Assembly: GCA_039679375.1 (NCBI GenBank)
Contig: JBDKVA010000096.1
Coordinates: 1-32,554, forward strand
Length of the DNA: 32,554 nucleotides
DNA from: JBDKVA01 sp039679375
GTDB taxonomy: Bacteria > Bacillota > Clostridia > Acetivibrionales > DTU013
Reading direction: 5' to 3'
In this document: in pieces, positions 1-5,876 of the stretch
How positions within the stretch are numbered: the first letter of the stretch is position 1
Layout: every line of letters begins with the position of its first letter
Made by a program: the position numbers and the translations under genes
The notes under the pieces: generated by a model
What the model was told of the DNA's origin: nothing
The model's input: only the letters and a program-made list of their open reading frames with translations
Databases searched by the model: none

Positions 1-1535
1 GGTGTATAAGTATCTGCCTTATCAAATGCGATGAACACTTGCTTGCCGCTTTCACCGCTTTTCTGATACAAACCAAGTATCTGTTCAAAATCGGCATCCT
101 CTATACGCTTAACGATGCTTGAATCATGAATCAGAACAGGGAGCGGAGTTAAAGCGAGCATACTCAGATCGTATACCACAAGACTCTTAAACGCTGTTCC
201 TTCACTCTTATCATCGGGGGTTTCAAACTCAAAGGTCTTGTCCGGTTTTAGCGTCAATTCTGGTGCGGTTCTGTCACCGCCGGTAATAATATCATTAATT
301 CGCTTCATTTCAGCGTTCACTTCATCCTGAGCAGCGGCGAGAGCTTCTTCTTGCCGCTTACGGAGATTCGCCAGCAGATGTTCGATCTCCTTGCGCTTTT
401 CCATTTGCTCCATTTCGCCTTGCAGTGCTTCGTTTTCTTCCACCAGTTTTTCTATTTCCCGTGACACACGTGCGTACTGAGTAAGAATGGATTGCGAGAG
501 AGATTTGGCGACTCCTGAACCCTCAATTTGCTTCTCATAGTTTGCAATATCAGCATCTATGTATTCAATTTGCGGCGTCAGCCGTGCAATTTCTTCCTCA
601 ATGTCAGCACGAAGAAAACCGTTGATCTTAGCATGGAAAGCTTCGACATCAGTAAAAGCATCAATTTTAGCATCAGGGAAAAAATGGAGCAGCGCCGAAA
701 AGTCTTTTTTTAGCACTCCATCATTACCAGGCATGTTGTTGCGGACTGCATTAAGCTGGGATATCAAACGACTCTTCCGGCGGCTCAGTTTACCCAACTC
801 ACTCTTAATTTCAGCAAGCCGCTCCGCTTGCTGTGGATCAATACCCAAAGCGCGCAGGTTGGCCTCTTCATTTTGCCTGCACAGCCTCTCCCGGCGCTTT
901 TCCAGACTTTCTATTTTATCCTTATTCTCGCCAATATCAGCCGTGATATCCGATATGGAACGTTCCGCCTGTTTGCTTGGCTTGATGCCATAGCTTTCTT
1001 CGGCGGTTTTCAGATTCTGGATGGCTTCAAACTTATCCAATAATTTCATAAGGTACTCGACAGCCGTTGCCATTGATTCGCGCTCGCTTTGCAGAGGCTT
1101 GTGTTCATTATGGCTTCCATGGCCGTAAATACGGAAGAATCTTTCTACAATTTCATCAAAAGTAATACCCCTCAGAAGTATTCTATACTCGTGGAACAGC
1201 CATTTGCGATAGTTCGGCACACTCATTTCCTCAATGACATGGAACTGGCTGTCGCAGCGATTCACCACGGACGGGCGGCTTGTGCTTCGAGAAAAAAAGT
1301 AGGGAAAACCATCAAATTCAAAGATGAAGTTTATCGTGTGGTGATCAAGATGAGTGATCACATCCTTTGCGGATTTTGGGTAGTTATCCCCTCCAAATAC
1401 AAAATCCAGTATCAGCAGAAAAGTGGACTTGCCAATAGCGTTGCTGCCATCCGAACTGCCAAGGATGACGTTAAGCCCAGGCCGGAAATCCTCCGGCTGA
1501 GTTTTAAACTTCTCGCATGTTATCCGCTTTAACAT
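1..1535 (-). CDS. DUF2326 coiled-coil ABC ATPase of an ABC-three-component system (partial, 3' end outside window)
   Basis: Reading the minus strand from an ATG at 1535 gives about 511 open codons to the window edge, so the C-terminus is missing. The N-terminus (MLKRITCEKFK) leads into a Walker A loop, SNAIGKSTF, near residues 36-44. This is the RecF/SMC-like arrangement of DUF2326 (YydD-type) ATPases. The middle, roughly residues 190-400, is rich in Glu/Lys/Leu heptads and probably a long coiled coil. The last visible part contains LIHDSSIVKRIEDADFEQIL, the HDS-type motif of the DUF2326 C-terminal ATPase lobe. Its start lies inside the upstream small gene (32-nt overlap), which implies translational coupling. 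In ABC-3C systems such ATPases are thought to sense or remodel nucleoprotein and trigger an effector. The family call is firm; the defence role is inferred from the family and from the mobile-element context. Confidence 0.85.
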   Translation of the reverse strand, partial: MLKRITCEKFKTQPEDFRPGLNVILGSSDGSNAIGKSTFLLILDFVFGGDNYPKSAKDVITHLDHHTINFIFEFDGFPYFFSRSTSRPSVVNRCDSQFHVIEEMSVPNYRKWLFHEYRILLRGITFDEIVERFFRIYGHGSHNEHKPLQSERESMATAVEYLMKLLDKFEAIQNLKTAEESYGIKPSKQAERSISDITADIGENKDKIESLEKRRERLCRQNEEANLRALGIDPQQAERLAEIKSELGKLSRRKSRLISQLNAVRNNMPGNDGVLKKDFSALLHFFPDAKIDAFTDVEAFHAKINGFLRADIEEEIARLTPQIEYIDADIANYEKQIEGSGVAKSLSQSILTQYARVSREIEKLVEENEALQGEMEQMEKRKEIEHLLANLRKRQEEALAAAQDEVNAEMKRINDIITGGDRTAPELTLKPDKTFEFETPDDKSEGTAFKSLVVYDLSMLALTPLPVLIHDSSIVKRIEDADFEQILGLYQKSGESGKQVFIAFDKADTYT

Positions 1536-1752
1536 AGTGGAGTACCTCCGTCCCATCAGGTATTTCTATTTGCCCAAGTTTATACAAACAATCAAGAGCA
1601 TCAAGAAATATGCTTATTTCCGATACCTTTGTCCGTGTCGCTTCGAGCAGTTCATGCGGGGTCATATCCCGCTCCTCTAATTTCTCCAAGATAGGCGCAA
1701 AGAGAGCAATGACGCTATCGGAGAAAGAATTAACTTTGCTTGGTATTTTCAT
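1504..1752 (-). CDS. ABC-three-component system middle component (small winged-helix-like protein)
   Basis: About 82 residues from ATG at 1752 (MKIPSKVNSFSDSVIA). A GTG at 1764 is an alternative start, but it sits directly on its own ribosome binding sequence. The residues DMTPHELLEATRTK followed by a helix and an IEIPDGTEVLHYV strand pair look like a small winged helix. It overlaps the gene upstream (stop at 1730) by 23 nt and the ATPase gene downstream by 32 nt, so the three reading frames are tightly coupled. Its size and its place between an effector-like gene and a DUF2326 ATPase fit the middle-component proteins of ABC-3C systems, perhaps the MC6 or MC7 type. I cannot fix the subtype by eye. 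Confidence 0.7.
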   Translation of the reverse strand: MKIPSKVNSFSDSVIALFAPILEKLEERDMTPHELLEATRTKVSEISIFLDALDCLYKLGQIEIPDGTEVLHYVKADNMREV

Positions 1753-3166
1753 TGAACAAATCACACCTTTTCACTAAATATCCAACAATGATCTCACAGG
1801 CGTCTCTATGTCTCTGTCCAACTTGTGAAAATAGTTTTTCAACTAAGAGATCTGCTATGTATTCCTGTGGATCGATGATATCTGATTTTTGCTGTATTCC
1901 ACTTTCGAGCAGCTTATAAGCGGATTTCATTAACTCCCCAAACATATTCGTGTCAAATCCAATTTCCTGTTCAAGACGGGAACAAGTGTTTTTTACAGTT
2001 TTATATAAGCGAGCCATACTCGCATTAATCTTGTCCTTCAGGAAAGGTTCGTGAATCTTACGATCAATCTCAACCAAATCTTTGATATCTGTTGGTTCCA
2101 GTCCTTGCGCATTCTTTGTTTTATGAACTTCCCGCAGAACAGTTTCAATTTCGTCCTGAAACCTAATGCCGGATATTCTGTCAAGAAATGTCTGGATATC
2201 AGCACAGCGATGTTTTCTTTCAAGCAACTCCGCTATTTCATCAGATGACATCACAGGGACAAGGGGAGCACATTCGTTTGTACATAACGCTACCGCATTT
2301 TCATAGCTGTCTGCTTCATCCAGTGACAGCTTTAAATAGGCGATTTCACAGTTTTTAACCGGAATCTTCCCTCGTTTGGGAATTCCCAGATAATCACCGC
2401 AATATAAACACTTTCCATTGGCTTCGGACAGCAGAGTCACGAGCAGGGAATCATCCTGTTTTGATGGCGGAGGCAATTGCTTGATTTTATCTATAACATA
2501 CTCTGCAACACCTTCGGCGAATTCTGTATCGGTCTTACCGTTTCTGTAATCATAAATTAGGGTATGGTCTGGCACGTTATCCGCAAGGAGAGTTATTTCT
2601 CCAATCCGAGATGTGAAGGAAAGAACATACTCTTGTGTAACGGACCGGATTGTCTTTTTACCGCTTCGGTTTGTAGCGTTTGTGACAACATATAAAAAGA
2701 CTCCCGCCAAAAACGAATGAAAACAGAATTCCGTTTGTGACGCCAATTCCTCTTTGGTTATGCCGCTGACCAGTTCAACTCTCGTATCATCGTAAATACC
2801 ATGTATTTTCTTCCCGACTTCTTCAGGAGCATCATTACTAATAATGTCCTTGAGCGCCAGGATTATCTGCTTGGATAAATTACTGTCCAACAGCTTGAGG
2901 ACATTGTTCTTGAAGTAGTTGGCTACTTCTTGTGGAACGACACTGCGAGCTGATCCGGTAATATCTTTCGAGAGGTTTTGTTCACATCGCAACAATTTTG
3001 ATGAAGCGTCTTCTCTAACACGGTCTGCATTTTCCTGCCCGGAAAATGTGAACTCGTAATCGGGGGCAACAGAATGAAGCAGTGCTTCGCACAACTGCTT
3101 ATTATCAACATTTACTGCCTTGCACGAAACAAGGACCGTCAAATATGAGCCAAAACACAACCTCAT
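1730..3166 (-). CDS. ABC-three-component system protein with degenerate HNH-like zinc module
   Basis: 478 residues from ATG at 3166, chosen over an ATG 15 nt upstream because GGAGGGG lies six bases before it. The N-terminal half (~1-230) is mostly helical with no motif I recognise. Near residue 253 a CLYCG knuckle is followed by VALCTNEC near residues 291-299, giving two Cys pairs spaced as in HNH endonucleases. Between them, where HNH enzymes carry the D/H-H-I catalytic segment, the sequence reads NCEIAYLKLS, so the catalytic histidine seems absent. The C-terminal ~170 residues are helical. It is first in the operon after the Xre gene and overlaps the middle component. In ABC-3C systems this position is held by the recognition or effector subunit. 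A zinc-binding structural or nucleic-acid-binding role is likelier than nuclease activity. Confidence 0.7.
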   Translation of the reverse strand: MRLCFGSYLTVLVSCKAVNVDNKQLCEALLHSVAPDYEFTFSGQENADRVREDASSKLLRCEQNLSKDITGSARSVVPQEVANYFKNNVLKLLDSNLSKQIILALKDIISNDAPEEVGKKIHGIYDDTRVELVSGITKEELASQTEFCFHSFLAGVFLYVVTNATNRSGKKTIRSVTQEYVLSFTSRIGEITLLADNVPDHTLIYDYRNGKTDTEFAEGVAEYVIDKIKQLPPPSKQDDSLLVTLLSEANGKCLYCGDYLGIPKRGKIPVKNCEIAYLKLSLDEADSYENAVALCTNECAPLVPVMSSDEIAELLERKHRCADIQTFLDRISGIRFQDEIETVLREVHKTKNAQGLEPTDIKDLVEIDRKIHEPFLKDKINASMARLYKTVKNTCSRLEQEIGFDTNMFGELMKSAYKLLESGIQQKSDIIDPQEYIADLLVEKLFSQVGQRHRDACEIIVGYLVKRCDLFNENTKQS

Positions 3167-3198
3167 GCCGAACCCCTCCATTCAAACTGAGCATTAGC

Positions 3199-3411
3199 CT
3201 ATTTGTTTTCTTCATCAATATAATCGACAATATCTCCGATATTGCATTTGAGTGCCTTACATATACGCGCCAGAACATCCATGCTGACAGGTAGTTCTTT
3301 GCCTAACTTTGCCATAGTAGTTGTAGTTAAACCTGTCATAGCCATCAAGTCTTTTTTCATCATTTTTCTATCTATCAGTAACTTCCATAGCTTGTTGTAG
3401 CTGAACGCCAT
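3199..3411 (-). CDS. Xre-family (Cro/C1-type) helix-turn-helix regulator
   Basis: 70 residues from ATG at 3411, preceded by GGAGGAG; the longer reading frame upstream has no ribosome binding site. MAFSYNKLWKLLIDRKMMKKDLMAMTG begins a five-helix Cro/C1-like domain. The recognition helix is around TTTTMAKLGKE, followed by VSMDVLARICKALKCNIGDIVDYI, the usual end of these small Xre proteins. It lies 32 nt before the ABC-3C genes on the same strand, so it is likely the first gene of their operon. A 9-bp inverted repeat overlapping the -35 box of its promoter suggests autoregulation, which is inference. Confidence 0.85.
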   Translation of the reverse strand: MAFSYNKLWKLLIDRKMMKKDLMAMTGLTTTTMAKLGKELPVSMDVLARICKALKCNIGDIVDYIDEENK

Positions 3412-3457
3412 AATATCTCCTCCAAAGAGCATTGCCCCGAAATAGCTTATTTGGAAT

Positions 3458-3486
3458 ATTTTATCACATACAAACACCAATATCAA
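3458..3486 (-). promoter_or_regulatory. Promoter of the xre/ABC-3C operon
   Basis: On the minus strand TTGATA (3481-3486), a 17-bp spacer and TAAAAT (3458-3463) form a near-consensus sigma-A promoter about 45 nt upstream of the xre start. Confidence 0.7.
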
Positions 3487-3513
3487 GGTAAACTTTACAA
3501 ATGCTGATATTGG
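3477..3513. promoter_or_regulatory. Candidate Xre operator: 9-bp inverted repeat
   Basis: CCAATATCA (3477-3485) and TGATATTGG (3505-3513) are perfect inverted copies whose centres are 28 bp apart. The left arm overlaps the -35 hexamer of the leftward promoter, and the pair lies between that promoter and a rightward one at 3554-3582, so one repressor could control both directions. Confidence 0.45.
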
Positions 3514-3553
3514 CTTTATAAATTTAGACTTCATATATGGACTTCGAAAAATA

Positions 3554-3582
3554 TTGAAAATTCGCTACTCACACGCTATTAG
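3554..3582 (+). promoter_or_regulatory. Putative rightward promoter of the integration-module operon
   Basis: TTGAAA (3554-3559), 17-bp spacer, TATTAG (3577-3582). It lies upstream of a hairpin with a T tract at 3626-3661 and of the small gene at 3710. Confidence 0.4.
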
Positions 3583-3625
3583 AAAGCTATTGCCGCTCCT
3601 CCAAGCCTGTCCCATAAATTAGTAT

Positions 3626-3661
3626 GCTGTTATTGCGCAAGGCGATAACAGCTTTTGCTTT
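3626..3661 (+). terminator. Hairpin with T-rich tail (terminator or leader attenuator)
   Basis: GCTGTTAT (3626-3633) pairs with ATAACAGC (3645-3652), with more pairing inside, and is followed by TTTTGCTTT. No plus-strand gene ends just before it, so it may act as an attenuator in the leader of the 3710 gene. Confidence 0.5.
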
Positions 3662-3709
3662 ATATGGTCCAAACACTCAAAAATCAATCGAGGGGAGGAA
3701 AGCATTTCT

Positions 3710-3868
3710 ATGAACGAAGTTAGAAACCTGAATAAAAAACGCATCGGCGATGTGAGCAGTGATCAACGTCTGTTTGAAGTTCAGATAAAAGACTGTGTTA
3801 CTCGAATCACCGTAAATCCCGACGGCACATTGAACATAACGCATGAGCGTGTAAAACCTGTAGCATAA
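3710..3868 (+). CDS. Small hypothetical protein of the integrative element
   Basis: 52 residues, MNEVRNLNKKRIGDVSSDQR onward, ending in ITHERVKPVA. AGGGGAGGAA lies about nine bases before the ATG. The segment FEVQIKDCVTRITVNPDGTLNI looks like alternating beta strands. I do not recognise a named family. The position just before a sigma-70-like gene and close to an integrase module suggests a conserved element protein. Codon use and the clear ribosome binding site support translation. Confidence 0.6.
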   Translation: MNEVRNLNKKRIGDVSSDQRLFEVQIKDCVTRITVNPDGTLNITHERVKPVA

Positions 3869-3911
3869 CCGTACCCCAGTAACAACTAACTAAAAGAAAT
3901 CCGCCAGAACG

Positions 3912-3962
3912 CAAGACGGCAGTGCGGAACTTCCTGACAAAGGAGGTTCTCCTGCCGTCTTG
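3912..3962 (+). promoter_or_regulatory. Nested hairpin that buries a Shine-Dalgarno-like sequence
   Basis: CAAGACGGCAG (3912-3922) pairs perfectly with CTGCCGTCTTG (3952-3962). Inside it GAACTTCCT (3927-3935) pairs with AGGAGGTTC (3941-3949) with one G-T pair, hiding AAAGGAGG. It lies between the small gene and the sigma-like gene and could be a terminator or a translational switch. Confidence 0.45.
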
Positions 3963-4029
3963 TTTCGTTTATGCGGATTCAACGGTTCCGGCGGATTTCA
4001 AAAATTTGAAATTCAAAGGAGCCGGGTTT

Positions 4030-4482
4030 ATGAAAAATATTAAAAGAAGCACCCAGCATCAGACGGAAAATAAGAAAACATACCAAATCAAGGTGCAGGG
4101 GCAGCTTGTGCAGGTCAGCGAAGAAGTCTATTTTACCTATCACCGCATGAAACGTCGTGAAACTTATCTGGAAGAAAGAGATACGGTAAACGGCGTGTTT
4201 TACTACAGTGCCCTGGATACTGAGGAAACCAATGGCGAGGATATCATCCCCGACCTTGTATCCCCCCGCGTGGAGGATATGGTCATGGACAAGCTCATAG
4301 CGGACAAGCTCCACAGGTGCCTTGCCCAGCTTACCAATGCGGAACAGGAGCTCATTTTCACCCTGTTTTTTCAGGATAAAAGCGAACACCAGATGGCAGC
4401 AGAAACCGGTATTCCCCGCATGACAATCCATAACAGAAAGAAACGGATACTGGCCCGACTGAAAAAACTTATGGAAAATTAA
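4030..4482 (+). CDS. Sigma-70-like RNA polymerase factor / HTH regulator of the mobile element
   Basis: 150 residues from ATG at 4030, chosen because AAAGGAG lies eight bases before it; the frame stays open upstream through the hairpin leader but lacks a good start. The C-terminal part, LAQLTNAEQELIFTLFFQDKSEHQMAAETGIPRMTIHNRKKRILARLKKL read in sections, has the sigma region 4 layout: an N-terminal helix, then a helix-turn-helix at about residues 117-140 with conserved IPRMTIHNRK. The N-terminal half holds VSEEVYFTYHRMKRRE, typical of the short sigma-like proteins in clostridial conjugative and integrative elements. It probably activates element genes. It is followed by an attenuator-like double hairpin. 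Confidence 0.75.
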   Translation: MKNIKRSTQHQTENKKTYQIKVQGQLVQVSEEVYFTYHRMKRRETYLEERDTVNGVFYYSALDTEETNGEDIIPDLVSPRVEDMVMDKLIADKLHRCLAQLTNAEQELIFTLFFQDKSEHQMAAETGIPRMTIHNRKKRILARLKKLMEN

Positions 4483-4496
4483 AAATAATTTGGTCC

Positions 4497-4551
4497 AACC
4501 CCCACACGAAATCGGCTTAGTAGTGAGGGGGTTTTTCTATTCTCCCTCACT
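4497..4551 (+). terminator. Terminator overlapping an alternative stem (attenuator-like)
   Basis: AACCCCC (4497-4503) pairs with GGGGGTT (4527-4533), followed by TTTTT, as in an intrinsic terminator for the sigma-like gene. The same right arm is shared by a competing perfect stem, AGTGAGGG (4522-4529) with CCCTCACT (4544-4551). Only one of the two can form at a time. Confidence 0.55.
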
Positions 4552-4559
4552 GCTCATTG

Positions 4560-5090
4560 AAAATTTCATAACCGACGACCTGAATACGTTAGCTGACGGA
4601 CCCCGAAAGGGATAAGCGACTCCGAGGATGCGCCAAGACCACCTGTAGGACAGCAATGAGAACATGAAGCAACTGATGTTTCTGCTTCTGTTTATGGTTT
4701 CTCATTTACCAGCCTATCAAAGACGGCCAAATAAGGTGCATAGCGGTACCCATCCGACGGTCAAACAGGCTGTGGCAGCCTGTTTCGCAATGACCCCGTC
4801 AGCCTATATTGATACTTCTGTCCAGTCACAGCCCCCCTTGAACGGGGGAGCACGCAATGAGGGCAGCCAGCGGAGATCCCGGTGGAGGTGAAATTCCTAT
4901 GATGCGGTGAAGCCAGCCGCAGTTCAGGCTGTCGCCCTGTGAGTCCGATACAATCCGGGCTCCATGTGCTTGGGGAGTAGTGTCGAATAAAGCACGGAAA
5001 TAAAAAGTCTTAATGTCAGAAGCGATGGGGATCGCTCTGCCTGCGGATGCTCTCATAGCAAAACCGCTTTGCAGAGCGGTCCTTATTTTT
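4560..5090 (+). ncRNA. Stem-loop-rich non-coding region, candidate structured RNA
   Basis: The 641 nt between the sigma-like gene and the pemK-like gene have no reading frame with a convincing start and family features. They hold many stems on the plus strand: a GAAA tetraloop hairpin at 4602-4611; AATGAGAA/TTCTCATT (4655-4662 with 4699-4706) enclosing GAAGCA/TGCTTC; a 10-bp stem with a three-base loop at 4763-4785 nested within GACGGTC and GACCCCGTC; CCCCC/GGGGG at 4833-4848; AGCGAT/ATCGCT at 5021-5036; and a terminal hairpin at 5063-5080 followed by T-rich sequence. Boundaries are estimates. No known RNA family is recognised. It could also be a long leader of the toxin gene or a decayed gene. 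Confidence 0.35.
5063..5090 (+). terminator. Terminator-like hairpin before the pemK-like gene
   Basis: ACCGCT (5063-5068), loop TTGCAG, AGCGGT (5075-5080), then CCTTATTTTT. It would end the upstream RNA about 20 nt before the toxin ribosome binding site, or attenuate read-through. Confidence 0.4.
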
Positions 5091-5123
5091 GTGCCATTAA
5101 GAATTTCAAAGGAGGTTTTTATT

Positions 5124-5492
5124 TTGAAAGAATACAAAATAAACATAAAGCGCGGAGATGTTTTCTATGCCGATCTAAGTCCCGTGGTTGGATCCGAGCA
5201 AGGTGGCACCCGCCCGGTTCTCGTTTTGCAAAACAACATCGGAAACAGATACAGTCCCACTGTCATTGTCTGCGCCCTCACGGGAAGAACAGAGAAAAGC
5301 GAAATTCCTACCCATGTAAACATAGGCAATGCTTGTGGTCTTGTGAAAGAATCTTGTGCCCTTTTAGAACAGATACGCACCATCGACCGGACACGGCTTC
5401 AGGAATGGGTTGGCAGGCTGGGACAACAAGAGATGGAAGAAATCAATCAGGCACTTATTATCAGCGTCGGACTTAGTCCGGCGTTTTTTTGA
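5124..5492 (+). CDS. PemK/MazF-like toxin family protein
   Basis: 122 residues from a TTG at 5124, preceded by AAAGGAGG with eight bases of spacing; the frame is open further upstream but without a ribosome binding site. IKRGDVFYADLSPVVGSEQGG is the diagnostic N-terminus of the MazF/PemK fold, followed by TRPVLVLQNNIGN and VIVCALTGR. The conserved arginine and the loop that binds RNA are present. The C-terminus, MEEINQALIISVGL, matches the last helix. MazF-family members cleave RNA. No antitoxin-like gene precedes it, so it may be a solitary member kept in integrative elements, or the antitoxin is elsewhere. A transcription terminator is encoded within its last codons. Confidence 0.85.
   Translation: MKEYKINIKRGDVFYADLSPVVGSEQGGTRPVLVLQNNIGNRYSPTVIVCALTGRTEKSEIPTHVNIGNACGLVKESCALLEQIRTIDRTRLQEWVGRLGQQEMEEINQALIISVGLSPAFF
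5465..5490 (+). terminator. Intrinsic terminator inside the 3' end of the pemK-like gene
   Basis: CGTCGGAC (5465-5472), loop TTA, GTCCGGCG (5476-5483), then seven T at 5484-5490. The stem lies within the coding sequence, and the T tract forms the final Phe codons just before the TGA. Confidence 0.7.
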
Positions 5493-5508
5493 TGAAGGGG
5501 GAGTTTTT

Positions 5509-5727
5509 ATGAGCAGCAAAACAACCATGTTTGAAAAATACCCTGATGTAGTCGAGGTAAATCAATTGCGAGAAATGCTTGGCGGCATTAGCCGGAAACT
5601 GGCTTATAAATTGCTTTCGGAAAAAGAGATACATAGCGTTCGCATTGGACGGACCTATAAGATTCCCAAGGCATGCGTCATTGAATATTTACTGAGTGAA
5701 GAAATGTGCCATATCAAGATCGGTTGA
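5509..5727 (+). CDS. Excisionase-like helix-turn-helix protein
   Basis: 72 residues from ATG at 5509, with GGGGGAG eight bases before. YPDVVEVNQLREMLGGISRKLAYKLL followed by IHSVRIGRTYKIPKACVIEYLL is the MerR-like winged-helix pattern of the excisionase (HTH_17) family. These bind DNA near att sites and bias the integrase towards excision. It sits 16 nt after the toxin gene and 149 nt before the integrase gene, as in many Tn916-like modules. Its stop codon lies in a terminator stem, so integrase expression probably needs its own promoter or read-through. Confidence 0.8.
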   Translation: MSSKTTMFEKYPDVVEVNQLREMLGGISRKLAYKLLSEKEIHSVRIGRTYKIPKACVIEYLLSEEMCHIKIG

Positions 5728-5738
5728 TATGGCTTTTT
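5708..5738 (+). terminator. Intrinsic terminator overlapping the excisionase stop codon
   Basis: GCCATATCA (5708-5716) and TGATATGGC (5725-5733) are perfect complements followed by TTTTT. The TGA stop is the start of the right arm. Confidence 0.75.
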
Positions 5739-5876
5739 GCTTATTATTGACCCCAAAACCGTAGAAAAATCCGTTGGGTTGCTTCCGCGCAAATCAGTAG
5801 CTATCCCATGCTTTCTGTGGTATTGTGATGTTGTCAATGGTAGGCAAATACGCTGTTATTTCAAAGGAGGATAACC

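Noticed and set aside
528..1532. Plus-strand open frames (for example 559-993, 1089-1532)
   Set aside because: They lie opposite the DUF2326 gene, whose protein has clear family motifs; these frames have no features of their own.
4664..4891. 75-residue open frame in the stem-loop region
   Set aside because: No ribosome binding site, low-complexity protein sequence, and it crosses several strong hairpins.
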